This document shows positions 1 through 9,395 of a DNA stretch of 64,000 nucleotides, piece after piece. Under the pieces are notes generated by a model, which was not told the origin of the DNA, did not search any database, and saw nothing but the letters and a program-made list of their open reading frames with translations. Origin of the DNA: Acinetobacter sp. HY1485 (GTDB taxonomy: Bacteria; Pseudomonadota; Gammaproteobacteria; Pseudomonadales; Moraxellaceae); assembly GCF_027568475.1 (NCBI RefSeq), contig NZ_JANKZG010000001.1, positions 327,055 to 391,054 of the forward strand. The letters run 5' to 3'. Position numbers and translations under genes: made by a program. Each line of letters opens with the position of its first letter. Within the stretch, counting starts at the first letter, position 1.

Positions 1-340
1 TGGTTTTATTTTTTACTTGGTCATATTTACGATCCGTTGCTTGTTTAGCACTGTCGTACTTATTTTCTACACCATCTTTAAAGTTTGTTGAATGTTCAGA
101 TGTGCTTAATTTAGCATTGTTGTATTTATCGGCTGTTGCCTGCTTTAAGTCGCGTGCATCAGTCACGGTTTTATCTTTAATTTGATGATATTTTTGATCT
201 GTTGCCTGTTTAGCACTGTCGTACTTATTTTCTACACCATCTTTAAAGTTTGTTGAATGTTCAGATGTGCTTAATTTAGCATTATTGTATTTGTCTGCTG
301 TTGCTTGCTTTAAGTCATGCGTTTCAGTTACTGTTTTGTC
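1..340 (-). repeat. 165-bp tandem coding repeat
   Basis: The sequence beginning tagcactgtcgtacttattt at 46 recurs at 211, giving a period of 165 bp (55 codons, in frame). The copies differ at only a few positions (for example cgatccgttgctt against tgatctgttgcct). The second copy is followed by a more diverged N-terminal unit. The array continues beyond the left edge. Near-identity at DNA level implies recent duplication or gene conversion, so copy number may vary between strains. Confidence 0.85.
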
Positions 341-517
341 TTTTAAATTTTTAGTGTCTTCAGCAATCGTTTGTCCAGCATGGCGTACATCTTGTTTTGC
401 ATTATCGTAATGTGTTGCAACATCACTTTTTAAAGTTTGAATATATGATGGGTTACCTTCAGCAAACGTTGCTGTAGAAAAAAGAGCACCCATAAGTAAA
501 ATTGTTGTCTTGTTCAT
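1..517 (-). CDS. Secreted repeat protein, LEA/apolipoprotein-like (3' partial)
   Basis: The ATG is the complement of 517-515 and the frame stays open to the left edge, so only the first 172 codons are visible. Residues 1-19 (MNKTTILLMGALFSTATFA) are a clear Sec signal peptide, so the product is probably periplasmic or outer-membrane associated. The mature part is lysine-, aspartate- and alanine-rich, with no cysteine, and is built of near-identical 55-residue units (165-bp DNA period) containing KQATADKYNNAKLS and FKDGVENKYDSAKQATD. The heptad/11-mer-like spacing of K, A and D residues resembles amphipathic-helix stress proteins (LEA, YtxH or apolipophorin type). That is a compositional resemblance, not a family assignment. 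The function is unknown and the total number of repeats cannot be seen. Confidence 0.8.
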   Translation of the reverse strand, partial: MNKTTILLMGALFSTATFAEGNPSYIQTLKSDVATHYDNAKQDVRHAGQTIAEDTKNLKDKTVTETHDLKQATADKYNNAKLSTSEHSTNFKDGVENKYDSAKQATDQKYHQIKDKTVTDARDLKQATADKYNNAKLSTSEHSTNFKDGVENKYDSAKQATDRKYDQVKNKT

Positions 518-763
518 TTTTCTTCCTTAATATACGAGGAAATTAACTTTAGATACCTATCTTGAAGAAAAACAACGCAATAAAAAATAATAAAAATGTA
601 TGTTTATGTTGAAAATAAGTAAATGAATTTATTCAATAAATCTAAATTTAGAGATTTTAATGATGATTTTGGACGAAAAAACCACCATTTGACTTTACCC
701 CACCTCATTTTTTTAAGACAATACACGCGTTACTTCCTCAACTTGAATTTTGGACTCTGACCT

Positions 764-2755
764 ATGACAACCCCTTTAAATGAACGTCGCATTGCAAACG
801 CAATTCGTGTATTAGCTATGGATGCTGTTCAACAAGCGAATTCTGGGCATCCAGGTGCGCCAATGGGGATGGCAGATATTGCTGACGTCGTGTGGCGTGA
901 ATTTTTAGACCACAATCCGACTAACCCACAATGGGCAAATCGTGACCGTTTTGTACTTTCAAATGGTCATGGTTCTATGTTGCACTATGCTTTACTTCAT
1001 TTAACTGGCTATGATTTATCATTAGAAGACTTAAAACAATTTCGTCAGTTACATTCTAAAACACCAGGTCATCCAGAATTGGGTTATGCACCAGGTATTG
1101 AAACTACAACAGGTCCATTAGGTCAGGGTATTGCTAACGCTGTTGGTTTTGCACTTGCAGAAAAAACGCTTGCAGCACAATTTAACAAAGAAGATTTAAG
1201 TATTATTGATCATTACACCTATACATTCTTAGGCGATGGTTGCTTAATGGAAGGTGTTTCGCATGAAGCATGTTCTTTAGCAGGTACGCTTGGGCTAGGT
1301 AAACTGATTGCTTATTACGATGACAACGGCATTTCAATTGATGGGGAAGTTGAGGGCTGGTTTAGTGACGATACTGAGCAACGTTTTAAAGCATATGGTT
1401 GGCAAGTTCTACGTGTAGATGGTCATGACACAGCGGTAATCCGTCAAGCAACGCTTGAAGCAAAACAAGAAACACAAAAACCAACGCTTATTATCTGTAA
1501 AACTGTGATTGGTTTAGGTTCTCCAAACAAGCAAGGTAAAGAATCTAGCCACGGTGCGCCGTTGGGTGTAGATGAAATTGTATTGACACGTACGGCATTA
1601 GGTTGGGCAGAAACAGAAGCATTTGCTATTCCTGCTGATATTTACAGCGCATGGGATGCTAAGCAACAAGGGCAAAAAAAAGAAGCGGCTTGGAACGAAG
1701 TATTTGCACAGTATCAAGCAAAATATCCAACTGAAGCAGCAGAACTTTTACGCCGTATGAATGGCGATGTGCCTGCTGAATTTATTGCTCAAGCAGATGC
1801 GTTTATTGCGCAAACAAACGAAAAAGCAGAAACTGTTGCAACACGTAAAGCAAGTCAAAATACATTACATGCTTTTGGTCCATTATTACCTGAATTTTTA
1901 GGTGGTTCTGCAGATTTAGCAGGCTCTAACCTAACCCTTTGGAAGGGTTGCCAAGGTGTACAGGATAATCCAGCAGGCAATTACGTATACTACGGTGTAC
2001 GTGAATTTGGTATGACAGCGATTGCCAATGGTGTTGCATTGCACGGTGGTTTTATTCCTTACGTTGCAACATTCTTAATGTTCATGGAATACGCACGCAA
2101 TGCAGTACGTATGTCTGCGTTAATGAAACAACGTGTTATCCATGTATATACGCATGACTCTATTGGTTTAGGTGAAGATGGTCCAACGCATCAACCTATT
2201 GAACAAATTGCATCTTTACGTAATACACCAAATTTAAATACATGGCGCCCTGCAGACACTGTAGAAACAGCAGTGGCATGGAAATCATCTATTATTCGTA
2301 AAGATGGTCCATCTGCTTTAATTTTATCTCGTCAAAACTTAGCATTCCAAACACGTACAGCCGAGCAAATTGCGGATGTTGCAAAAGGTGGTTACGTGCT
2401 TGCAGCAGAAAAGGGCGAGCTAAAAGCGATTATTATTGCAACAGGTTCTGAAGTTGAATTGGCAATGCAAGCATATGCACAGTTAGAGGGTGTACGTGTT
2501 GTTTCTATGCCATGTGCTGAAGAGTTTATGAAGCAAGATGCTGCTTATCGTGAGCACGTATTACCTACAAACATTCGTGCGCGTGTTGCAGTTGAAGCTG
2601 CACATGTAGACTATTGGTGGAAGTTTGTTGGTTTAGATGGCAAAGTGATTGGTATGAGCACTTATGGTGAGTCTGCACCTGCTAAAGCTTTATTTGAACA
2701 CTTTGGTATTACAACACAAGCGGTTGTAGATGCAGTCAAAGAATTGACAGCATAA
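764..2755 (+). CDS. tkt: Transketolase
   Basis: A 663-residue cytosolic, thiamine-diphosphate-dependent enzyme that transfers two-carbon units between ketose and aldose phosphates in the non-oxidative pentose phosphate pathway. The length is normal for bacterial transketolase. Visible hallmarks are the N-terminal substrate region ([13 protein letters not shown]), the ThDP/Mg motif starting at GDGCLMEG and ending at [11 protein letters not shown] (about residues 154-190), and the pyrimidine-domain segment with [10 protein letters not shown] (about 468). The start at 764 fits homologues that begin shortly before [16 protein letters not shown]; no strong Shine-Dalgarno is visible. It is monocistronic and ends at a terminator shared with the convergent LysR gene. 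Confidence 0.97.
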   Translation: MTTPLNERRIANAIRVLAMDAVQQANSGHPGAPMGMADIADVVWREFLDHNPTNPQWANRDRFVLSNGHGSMLHYALLHLTGYDLSLEDLKQFRQLHSKTPGHPELGYAPGIETTTGPLGQGIANAVGFALAEKTLAAQFNKEDLSIIDHYTYTFLGDGCLMEGVSHEACSLAGTLGLGKLIAYYDDNGISIDGEVEGWFSDDTEQRFKAYGWQVLRVDGHDTAVIRQATLEAKQETQKPTLIICKTVIGLGSPNKQGKESSHGAPLGVDEIVLTRTALGWAETEAFAIPADIYSAWDAKQQGQKKEAAWNEVFAQYQAKYPTEAAELLRRMNGDVPAEFIAQADAFIAQTNEKAETVATRKASQNTLHAFGPLLPEFLGGSADLAGSNLTLWKGCQGVQDNPAGNYVYYGVREFGMTAIANGVALHGGFIPYVATFLMFMEYARNAVRMSALMKQRVIHVYTHDSIGLGEDGPTHQPIEQIASLRNTPNLNTWRPADTVETAVAWKSSIIRKDGPSALILSRQNLAFQTRTAEQIADVAKGGYVLAAEKGELKAIIIATGSEVELAMQAYAQLEGVRVVSMPCAEEFMKQDAAYREHVLPTNIRARVAVEAAHVDYWWKFVGLDGKVIGMSTYGESAPAKALFEHFGITTQAVVDAVKELTA

Positions 2756-2760
2756 CAATT

Positions 2761-2788
2761 AAAAGCCCCTTGCTAGAGGGGCTTTTTT
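2761..2788. terminator. Bidirectional terminator between tkt and cbl
   Basis: A 10-bp perfect stem AAAAGCCCCT/AGGGGCTTTT with a 6-nt loop is followed by T residues on the plus strand and preceded by A residues, so it can work both ways. It overlaps the stop codon of the convergent LysR gene. Confidence 0.9.
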
Positions 2789-3696
2789 ATAGAGGCTTTT
2801 AGTGCTTCTAAATTGGTATCAGGTGAACAAAGTTTTATAAATTTATAACTATATTCACGTAATAAGCGTCCTTTACGAATAGCAATCCATGTTGTATTAA
2901 ACTCAAATAAATTGGTTTTAATTGCAACTAAGTTGTGATCACGCTCTGCGTTATAAGCAATATGACTAATAATTCCAATGCCTAAGCCAAGTTCTACATA
3001 GGTTTTAATGACATCAGAATCTAAAGCAGACATTACGATGTTTGGTGTTAAGCGAGCATCAGCAAAGGCTTGGTTTATATTGGTGCGTCCTGTATAGCCT
3101 TCGTGATAAGTTACAATAGGGTAGTTGGTTAAATCGGCTAAACTTACTTTATCTTTTAAGCTGAGTGGATGATTTTTTGGCACAATAATAGAATGTTGCC
3201 ATGTATAGTAGGGTGTTCCTGTTAGTAGTTGTTCTTGAGTCAAGGCTTCTGTAGCAATGCCAATATCTACTTTGCCTTGTAAAAGTAAGTTTACAATTTC
3301 GTTTGGGCTTGTCTGTTGTAAAACAAGATGCACATTTGGAAATTGTTGTTTAAATTTTTGAATAATGGGCGGTAAGACATAACGTGCTTGCGTATGGGTG
3401 GTAGCAATTATAAGCTCTCCTTGGTTGATAAGCGTAAACTCATCCACAATGCGTTTAATATTGTCGGCATCAATTAAAACTTGTTCAACTGTTGGAAATA
3501 AACTTTTTCCTGCTTCGGTTAAATCGAGTAAGCGTTTGCCTTTTCGTATAAATAATTGCACACCCAGTTCTAATTCTAGCTCACGAATATGTTTACTGAC
3601 ATTTGACTGTGAGGTTTGTAGATGTTGCGATGTTTCGGTCAAATTAAACTGTTGTCTGACGGTTTCACGAATAATTTTAAGTTGTTGGAAATTCAT
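2773..3696 (-). CDS. cbl: CysB/Cbl-type LysR regulator of sulfur assimilation
   Basis: A 307-residue LysR-type regulator with the N-terminal winged HTH at about residues 4-60 ([18 protein letters not shown]) and a C-terminal effector domain. The region around [13 protein letters not shown] closely resembles CysB/Cbl, which sense O- or N-acetylserine, adenosine phosphosulfate or sulfate status and activate sulfur-uptake genes. The ATG overlaps the end of cysA by 4 bp (ATGA), so it is probably the last gene of the sbp-cysT-cysW-cysA operon; a regulator co-transcribed with the transporter it controls. CysB itself could be encoded elsewhere, so the symbol cbl is an inference from context. Confidence 0.85.
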   Translation of the reverse strand: MNFQQLKIIRETVRQQFNLTETSQHLQTSQSNVSKHIRELELELGVQLFIRKGKRLLDLTEAGKSLFPTVEQVLIDADNIKRIVDEFTLINQGELIIATTHTQARYVLPPIIQKFKQQFPNVHLVLQQTSPNEIVNLLLQGKVDIGIATEALTQEQLLTGTPYYTWQHSIIVPKNHPLSLKDKVSLADLTNYPIVTYHEGYTGRTNINQAFADARLTPNIVMSALDSDVIKTYVELGLGIGIISHIAYNAERDHNLVAIKTNLFEFNTTWIAIRKGRLLREYSYKFIKLCSPDTNLEALKASIKKPL

Positions 3697-4664
3697 GCGA
3701 ACTCCTTTTCAAACGTATGCAATTGTTTGGCAGTGACCCACACTTTTTGTAAAGGCAAAAATTGCTGTGCTTCTTGTTGAGTGACAATGACTTCAATAGT
3801 GTTTTGTTGCGTATCGTTAAGTTCTGCAATAATTTTGCCTGCAACCCATAAATGCCGAATAAACGTTGCTTCAATTGCCTGTGGTGTATGCTTAGTATGA
3901 ATTTGTAACTCGTGTGGGCGGGCATAGCCATGTTCAAATTGTGTGGCTGCACCTAAAAAGTTAAAAACAAAAGGTGTGGCAGGTTGTTCATAAACCTGTT
4001 GCGGAGAGCCAATTTGTTCAATATTTCCTTTATTCATCACTACAATTTGGTCTGCAACTTCAAGTGCTTCTTCTTGGTCATGGGTCACAAAAATAGAGGT
4101 AATGTGTAGCTCATCATGTAAGCTTCTGAGCCAACGACGTAATTCTTTACGTACTTGGGCATCAAGTGCACCAAAGGGTTCATCCAGTAGTAAAACACGC
4201 GGTTCTACTGCCAAGGCTCTTGCAAGTGCAATACGTTGGCGTTGCCCACCTGAGAGTTGTGCAGGGTAGCGATCTGCTAAAAAATCTAACTGAACAAGCG
4301 ATAAAAGCTCATGCACGCGAGTTTTAATCTCACTTTCTGATGGGCGTGTTTGGCGTGGACGTACACGTAAACCAAATGCTACGTTATCAAACACACTCAT
4401 ATGTTTAAAAAGAGCGTAATGTTGGAAGACGAACCCAACTTCGCGTTCACGCACATGGGTTTTGGTTGCATCTGTACCCGATAAAATAATTTGCCCTGCA
4501 TCGGGTTGTTCTAACCCTGCAATAATGCGTAAGAGCGTGGTTTTACCACAGCCTGAAGGACCGAGTAGTGCGACCAGTTGCCCTTCGGGAAAATCTAAAG
4601 AAATATGATTGAGTGCATTAAATTGCCCAAAATGCTTTTGAATGTTTTTGACTTGTATACTCAT
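3693..4664 (-). CDS. cysA: Sulfate/thiosulfate ABC transporter ATP-binding protein
   Basis: The 323-residue ATPase subunit of the sulfate/thiosulfate importer on the cytoplasmic face. It shows Walker A GPSGCGKT (about 35-42), Q-loop FQHYALF, ABC signature LSGGQRQR, Walker B VLLLDEP and the switch histidine in VTHDQEEA, in the correct order. The C-terminal regulatory part is shorter than in E. coli CysA (about 365 residues). It overlaps cysW by 4 bp upstream and cbl by 4 bp downstream, so translation is likely coupled along the operon. Confidence 0.95.
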   Translation of the reverse strand: MSIQVKNIQKHFGQFNALNHISLDFPEGQLVALLGPSGCGKTTLLRIIAGLEQPDAGQIILSGTDATKTHVREREVGFVFQHYALFKHMSVFDNVAFGLRVRPRQTRPSESEIKTRVHELLSLVQLDFLADRYPAQLSGGQRQRIALARALAVEPRVLLLDEPFGALDAQVRKELRRWLRSLHDELHITSIFVTHDQEEALEVADQIVVMNKGNIEQIGSPQQVYEQPATPFVFNFLGAATQFEHGYARPHELQIHTKHTPQAIEATFIRHLWVAGKIIAELNDTQQNTIEVIVTQQEAQQFLPLQKVWVTAKQLHTFEKEFA

Positions 4665-5491
4665 GGGGTATCCTTTTTGTGCTCAATCCACGTTTTAATG
4701 AGCAGCGTAAAAATGGCAAGAAATGCAAGTAAGGAAGACACCGCAAACGCTGCACTGTATTGGTAGTCGTTGTATAAAATTTCGATATGAAGAGGAAGCG
4801 TATTAGTTTCGCCACGAATGTGTCCTGAAACGACTGACACGGCACCAAACTCTCCCATAGCACGTGCATTACATAAAATAACGCCGTAGAGTAAACCCCA
4901 TTTAATGTTGGGTAAGGTAATTTTCCAAAACGTAGTCCAACCTGATGCACCTAATAAAATGGCAGCCTCTTCTTCTTCTGTACCTTGCGATTGCATTAAG
5001 GGAATAAGCTCACGTGCAACGAAAGGAACAGTGACAAAAATAGTTGCAAGCACAATTGCAGGGGGTGCATACAAAATTTGGATATTATGATCTTGTAACC
5101 ATTGTCCCCACCAACCTTGCGTACCAAAAATAAGCACTAGCATTAACCCTGCAATCACAGGCGAAACAGAAAATGGCACATCAATAAGCGTGGCAAGCAG
5201 TGTTTTACCTTTAAATTGAAATTTGGTGATTGCCCAAGCTGTAGCTGTGCCAAATATGACATTAAGTGGAACCGCTATGACGGCAGTAAGTAATGTCAGT
5301 TTGAGCGCCGATCGGGTATCGGCATCAACCAATGCATGAAAGTAGACGTCTAAACCTTGTTTAAATGCTTCAATAAAAATCAAAATTAACGGTAATAACA
5401 GCAAACCGATAAAAACCACTAACATCATTGTAATTAGAAGATAGCGAACAAATGCAGGTTCTCGCGTTGCACTACGTTGTTGTAAACTCAT
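4661..5491 (-). CDS. cysW: Sulfate/thiosulfate ABC transporter permease CysW
   Basis: A 276-residue integral membrane permease with about six hydrophobic segments. The cytoplasmic EAA loop that docks onto CysA is visible as [15 protein letters not shown] followed by KITLPNI (about 172-195). It pairs with CysT to form the sulfate channel. It overlaps cysT and cysA by 4 bp on either side. Confidence 0.94.
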   Translation of the reverse strand: MSLQQRSATREPAFVRYLLITMMLVVFIGLLLLPLILIFIEAFKQGLDVYFHALVDADTRSALKLTLLTAVIAVPLNVIFGTATAWAITKFQFKGKTLLATLIDVPFSVSPVIAGLMLVLIFGTQGWWGQWLQDHNIQILYAPPAIVLATIFVTVPFVARELIPLMQSQGTEEEEAAILLGASGWTTFWKITLPNIKWGLLYGVILCNARAMGEFGAVSVVSGHIRGETNTLPLHIEILYNDYQYSAAFAVSSLLAFLAIFTLLIKTWIEHKKDTP

Positions 5492-6300
5492 GCTGTTCTC
5501 CCCAAACGGCGATTAACACGGTTTTGTAAAAGATTAATGGCAAGCAGCACGGTAAAAGAGAGCAATAGCATAATCACGGCAATAGTCGTTGCACCTGCGT
5601 AGTCGTATTCTTCTAAGCGAGAAATAATTAACAGTGGGGCAATTTCGGTTTTATAAGGTTGATTGCCCGCAATAAAAATAACAGACCCATATTCACCGAC
5701 ACCACGTGCAAACGCTAAAGCAAATCCTGTTAAAATGGCAGGCACTAGTGTAGGAAAAATCACATAACGAATGGTTTGCCAACGTGTGGCACCTAAAGAG
5801 GATGAAGCTTCTTCAAGTTCAGTTTCGATATCTGCTAATACAGGCTGAATCGTACGTACAACAAACGGTAAACCAATAAAAATAAGTGCAAGCGTAATAC
5901 CTGTAGGGGTATAAGCGACATTAAATAACCAACCATTGGCAGAATAAATAGACGTGAGTGCAATGCCTGCCACTGCTGTAGGTAAAGCAAATGGCAAATC
6001 AATTAAGGTATCAATGAGCTTTTTGGCAGGGAAGTCATAACGTACCAAACACCATGCCGTAAGGGTGCCTAACAATACATTTGTGAGTGCTGCACAAAAC
6101 GCCGTACTAAAGCTTAAAAAAAGTGCATGTAAAATTCGTTGGTCTTTTAAAATATCAAGTAAACCATGCCATCCAATACCAAACGATTTTATAAAAACTG
6201 CAGCAAGTGGAATAAGCACAATAATAGACAAGTAAACCACCGAATAGCCTAAGGAAATATTAAATCCTGGCAATACAGTACGGGCATTTTGCATAGCCAT
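5488..6300 (-). CDS. cysT: Sulfate/thiosulfate ABC transporter permease CysT (CysU)
   Basis: A 270-residue inner-membrane permease, partner of CysW. The EAA loop reads EEASSSLGATRWQTI (about 162-176) and several transmembrane helices flank it. It starts 3 nt after the stop of the binding-protein gene and overlaps cysW by 4 bp. Confidence 0.94.
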   Translation of the reverse strand: MAMQNARTVLPGFNISLGYSVVYLSIIVLIPLAAVFIKSFGIGWHGLLDILKDQRILHALFLSFSTAFCAALTNVLLGTLTAWCLVRYDFPAKKLIDTLIDLPFALPTAVAGIALTSIYSANGWLFNVAYTPTGITLALIFIGLPFVVRTIQPVLADIETELEEASSSLGATRWQTIRYVIFPTLVPAILTGFALAFARGVGEYGSVIFIAGNQPYKTEIAPLLIISRLEEYDYAGATTIAVIMLLLSFTVLLAINLLQNRVNRRLGRTA

Positions 6301-6303
6301 CTC

Positions 6304-7308
6304 CTACTGCTGATTTGCCTTGATAATTTGGTCAAAAATACCGCCATTATCAAAGTGAGTTTTCTGTGCTTTTTTCCAACCGCCAAATTCTTGGTCAATG
6401 GTGACTAATTTAAGTGGTTTAAAAACAGTGCTATATTTTTTTAAAATCCCAGGATTGCGTGGGCGGTAATAGTTTTGGGCAATAATATTTTGTGCAAGTG
6501 GTGAGTAAAGGAAGTTTAAATAGCCTTTAGCCACCAAGGTATTGCCTTTTTTCTTCGCATTTTCATCAACTAGTGCCACTGTAGGTTCTGCTAAGATAGA
6601 TAGTGATGGCGTAATAATTTCAAATTGTCCGGGTTGTTCTTTTTGAGCAAGATACGCCTCATTTTCCCAAGCAATTAACACGTCACCAATCTTACGTTCT
6701 GTAAAGGTTGTGGTAGAACCACGCGCACCTGAGTCAAGCACTTTGGTATTTTTATAGATTTTACGGACAAATTCTTGTGCAGTCTGATCATTACCATTTG
6801 GTTGATGCTTTGCCCATGCCCATGCAGCTAAATAGTTCCAACGTGCACCACCCCCTGTTTTAGGGTTAGGCGTAATAATCGCCACGTCGGGTTTAACCAA
6901 ATCATTCCAATCACGAATATGTTTTGGGTTGCCCTTACGCACTAAAAATACAATGGTAGAGGTATAAGGCGTTGAGTTTTGAGGCAGTCGCTTTTGCCAA
7001 TCAAGTGGTAGTTTATGGGTTTTTTCTGCAATTGCATCAATATCTGCGGCAAGTGCAAGTGTCACTACATCTGCATTTAAACCATCTATTACAGCACGTG
7101 CTTGTTTGCCCGAACCACCATGTGATTGTTTAAATGTAATAGTTTCACCTGTTTTTTGCTTCCAATACGTGCCATAGGCTTGGTTAATAGATGTATATAA
7201 TTCACGAGTTGGGTCATAAGAAACATTAAGTAGTTCTTTGGTTGTTGCAAGACTTAAAGATGACCATGTAAGTAAACCTGAAAGTACAGCAAATTGGATT
7301 TTATTCAT
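6304..7308 (-). CDS. sbp: Periplasmic sulfate-binding protein
   Basis: A 334-residue solute-binding protein that delivers sulfate (possibly thiosulfate) to CysTWA. A Sec signal peptide covers residues 1-21 (ending SLSLA). The mature protein shows Sbp/CysP hallmarks: [11 protein letters not shown], the anion-binding loop [12 protein letters not shown] and the [10 protein letters not shown] segment. It is first in the operon, with the promoter between 7309 and the divergent gene at 7573. Confidence 0.94.
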   Translation of the reverse strand: MNKIQFAVLSGLLTWSSLSLATTKELLNVSYDPTRELYTSINQAYGTYWKQKTGETITFKQSHGGSGKQARAVIDGLNADVVTLALAADIDAIAEKTHKLPLDWQKRLPQNSTPYTSTIVFLVRKGNPKHIRDWNDLVKPDVAIITPNPKTGGGARWNYLAAWAWAKHQPNGNDQTAQEFVRKIYKNTKVLDSGARGSTTTFTERKIGDVLIAWENEAYLAQKEQPGQFEIITPSLSILAEPTVALVDENAKKKGNTLVAKGYLNFLYSPLAQNIIAQNYYRPRNPGILKKYSTVFKPLKLVTIDQEFGGWKKAQKTHFDNGGIFDQIIKANQQ

Positions 7309-7572
7309 TTTTTTATCCAGTTGGTTGAATACAAAAAAGAATAACCATATTCATTTTTAAACAAAAATAAGAAAAACAGCGTGATTTATAAGAAAAGATT
7401 ATTTATATAATTGGCATAAGTTATGCACTTTTTGATCTAAATTTAGGCATTTAAAACCTAAGATTATCCAAGTTGTTCATTAAGAAATTTTGAGCAATGA
7501 ATAGCTCGAAAACTTATTTCAAAACAACATCAAAAGCTCATACGCTTCAATAAAACATGATTGGAGCAAAAT
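7309..7572. promoter_or_regulatory. Divergent sulfate-operon / oxygenase promoter region
   Basis: A 264-bp AT-rich gap separates sbp (minus) from the 2-oxoglutarate oxygenase gene (plus). It must hold both promoters. CysB-family binding is expected from the gene content, but I could not pick out a convincing site by eye. Confidence 0.5.
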
Positions 7573-8568
7573 ATGAGCACCGTTCCTATTTTAGATTTAT
7601 CTGCATTTGATGATTTAAAAAAACAACCAGAATTTTTAGCACATTTAAAACATACGGCACGTCATATTGGGTTCTTTTATTTAACAGGGCATGGTATTTC
7701 TGCACAACGTTTTGAAGAAATACAGCGTGTATCTAAGGCTTTTTTTGCTCAAGACCAAGCAGAAAAAGACCGTATTTTAATAGACCATTCGCCTCATTTT
7801 CGCGGCTATACACGTTTAAATACTGAAATTACACGTAATCACCCCGATTTTAGAGAGCAAATTGATTTAGGACCCGAGTTACCTGTAAACACTGAGCAAT
7901 ATCCATTATGGAAACGTTTGCAAGGACCTAATCAGTGGCCAGCCGTACCGCAGTTTCGTTCTATTGTAGAGGCATGGCAAAAGGATTTACGTGTTATTGC
8001 TATTAAATTATTGCATGCATTTTTATTGGCACTCGATCTACCTAAAAATGCATTAGATCGTTTTGTGACAGGTACACCTAACGAATCATTAAAAATTATT
8101 CATTACCCAAATAATCAACAACATACACAAGGGGTAGGGGCACATAAAGATACGGATATTTTAACATTGCTTTTACAAGATCGTGTAGGTGGCTTACAAG
8201 TAAAACATCAAAATGAATGGATAGACGTACCATTTGTAGAGAATGCTTTTGTTGTAAATATTGGCGAAATTTTAGAACTAGCAACCAATGGCTACTTGGT
8301 TGCCAATGTGCATCAAGTGGTTTCTCCCAAAAAACAAACAGACCGCTACAGTATTGCTTATTTTCTTGCACCCACACTAGATGCAGGTGAAGTCCCTATT
8401 TTAAAGCTTGCACCTCACTTACAAGCACTTGCACAGGGTCCACAAAGTGACCCACTTAATCCATTACTTAAAAACGTAGGTGAAAATGGGATGAAAAGTC
8501 GCTTACGTTCACATCTAGCAGTCACGCAACGTTTTTATCCAGAATATGCTCAAGGACAAATAAAATGA
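7573..8568 (+). CDS. 2-oxoglutarate/Fe(II) oxygenase, isopenicillin-N-synthase family
   Basis: A cytosolic non-heme iron oxygenase of 331 residues from the ATG at 7573. That start has GGAG six bases upstream; an in-frame TTG at 7561 is less likely. The N-terminal DIOX_N segment (VPILDLSAF ... GFFYLTGHGI) is followed by the Fe-binding triad: His and Asp in GAHKDTDILTLL, then the distal His in VHQVVS, with RYSIAYF as the 2-oxoglutarate-binding RxS motif. The substrate is unknown. Its start faces the sulfate operon and it overlaps the MetQ-like gene by 4 bp, so a role in using an organosulfur compound or methionine-related substrate is a reasonable inference only. Confidence 0.88.
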   Translation: MSTVPILDLSAFDDLKKQPEFLAHLKHTARHIGFFYLTGHGISAQRFEEIQRVSKAFFAQDQAEKDRILIDHSPHFRGYTRLNTEITRNHPDFREQIDLGPELPVNTEQYPLWKRLQGPNQWPAVPQFRSIVEAWQKDLRVIAIKLLHAFLLALDLPKNALDRFVTGTPNESLKIIHYPNNQQHTQGVGAHKDTDILTLLLQDRVGGLQVKHQNEWIDVPFVENAFVVNIGEILELATNGYLVANVHQVVSPKKQTDRYSIAYFLAPTLDAGEVPILKLAPHLQALAQGPQSDPLNPLLKNVGENGMKSRLRSHLAVTQRFYPEYAQGQIK

Positions 8569-9395
8569 AAAGAACAGTACAGCTTTTAACGTTAGGTATT
8601 TTGGTGATTGGCATTGTGGCATGTTCGTTTTTTTCTAAAACTACCGAAAATAAACAAATTGTGTTGGGTTCTACAGGTTCAGATGCTCAAATTTGGAAAT
8701 TTATTGCACAGTCAAAGGCGGCTAAAGATGAGCATTTAAATATTGTAGTCAAAGAAATTAATGATGGTGTGGCACTAAATAATGCAACCCTAGAAAATGA
8801 AATTGATGTGAATGCGTTTCAATCTTGGGGATATTTCAAAGTTTATAATCAGGCACATCAGCAACAACTCCAAGCCATTGCAACCACGTATTTGGAACCA
8901 ATGGGGCTTTATTCTAAAAAATATAAATCGCTTAAAGATTTGCCAACAGGTGCAAGTGTTGTTATTCCAAGTGACCCTGCCAATACTGTGCGTGCATTAA
9001 AACTGTTACAAAAGGCAGATTTAATTCAACTGACACAAAATTTTAATGCACTTACAGGCAATGTACAGGATATTGTGAGTAATCCTAAGCAACTTAAAAT
9101 TACTTTAGTACAAGGAGGGACAGCCCCACGTGCCCTAACAGATGTAGATTTAGTGGCAATTGGCAATACAGATGCTTTAGAAAGTGGACTAGATGTGACA
9201 CATGATGCCCTTTTTTATGAAAAAGTAGACCAAAGTGTTGGGGACAACATCAATATCTTAGTAGTAAATAAACAAAAAGCTCAAGATCCCGACTTACTTA
9301 AACTTGCAAAACTGTATCATCAGCCTTTTGTAAAAGATTATATCCAAAAGCATTTTAAAGGTACTAAGATTGACGTTAATCAACCTTTGATTTAG
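8565..9395 (+). CDS. MetQ/NlpA-family substrate-binding lipoprotein
   Basis: A 276-residue lipoprotein with a signal peptide and lipobox ending GIVAC at about residue 20. The mature domain starts VLGSTGSDAQIWKF and continues with NDGVALNNATLENEIDVNAF, typical of MetQ/NlpA methionine-binding proteins. It overlaps the upstream oxygenase gene by 4 bp (ATGA), implying co-translation. No MetN or MetI gene is nearby, so it either works with a transporter encoded elsewhere or has another role. Its 3' end overlaps the convergent MFS gene by 20 bp. Confidence 0.88.
   Translation: MKRTVQLLTLGILVIGIVACSFFSKTTENKQIVLGSTGSDAQIWKFIAQSKAAKDEHLNIVVKEINDGVALNNATLENEIDVNAFQSWGYFKVYNQAHQQQLQAIATTYLEPMGLYSKKYKSLKDLPTGASVVIPSDPANTVRALKLLQKADLIQLTQNFNALTGNVQDIVSNPKQLKITLVQGGTAPRALTDVDLVAIGNTDALESGLDVTHDALFYEKVDQSVGDNINILVVNKQKAQDPDLLKLAKLYHQPFVKDYIQKHFKGTKIDVNQPLI

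Noticed and set aside
1..340. Regular 165-bp repeats that might suggest a CRISPR or satellite array
   Set aside because: The repeats are in frame and encode a continuous secreted protein; no unique spacers are present.
7561..7572. TTG start for the 2-oxoglutarate oxygenase
   Set aside because: The GGAG that would serve as SD lies between the TTG and the ATG at 7573, so the ATG is the better start. The same reasoning moved the starts of ilvD, the SDR, GST, Lrp, MarR and the adenylation fusion genes.
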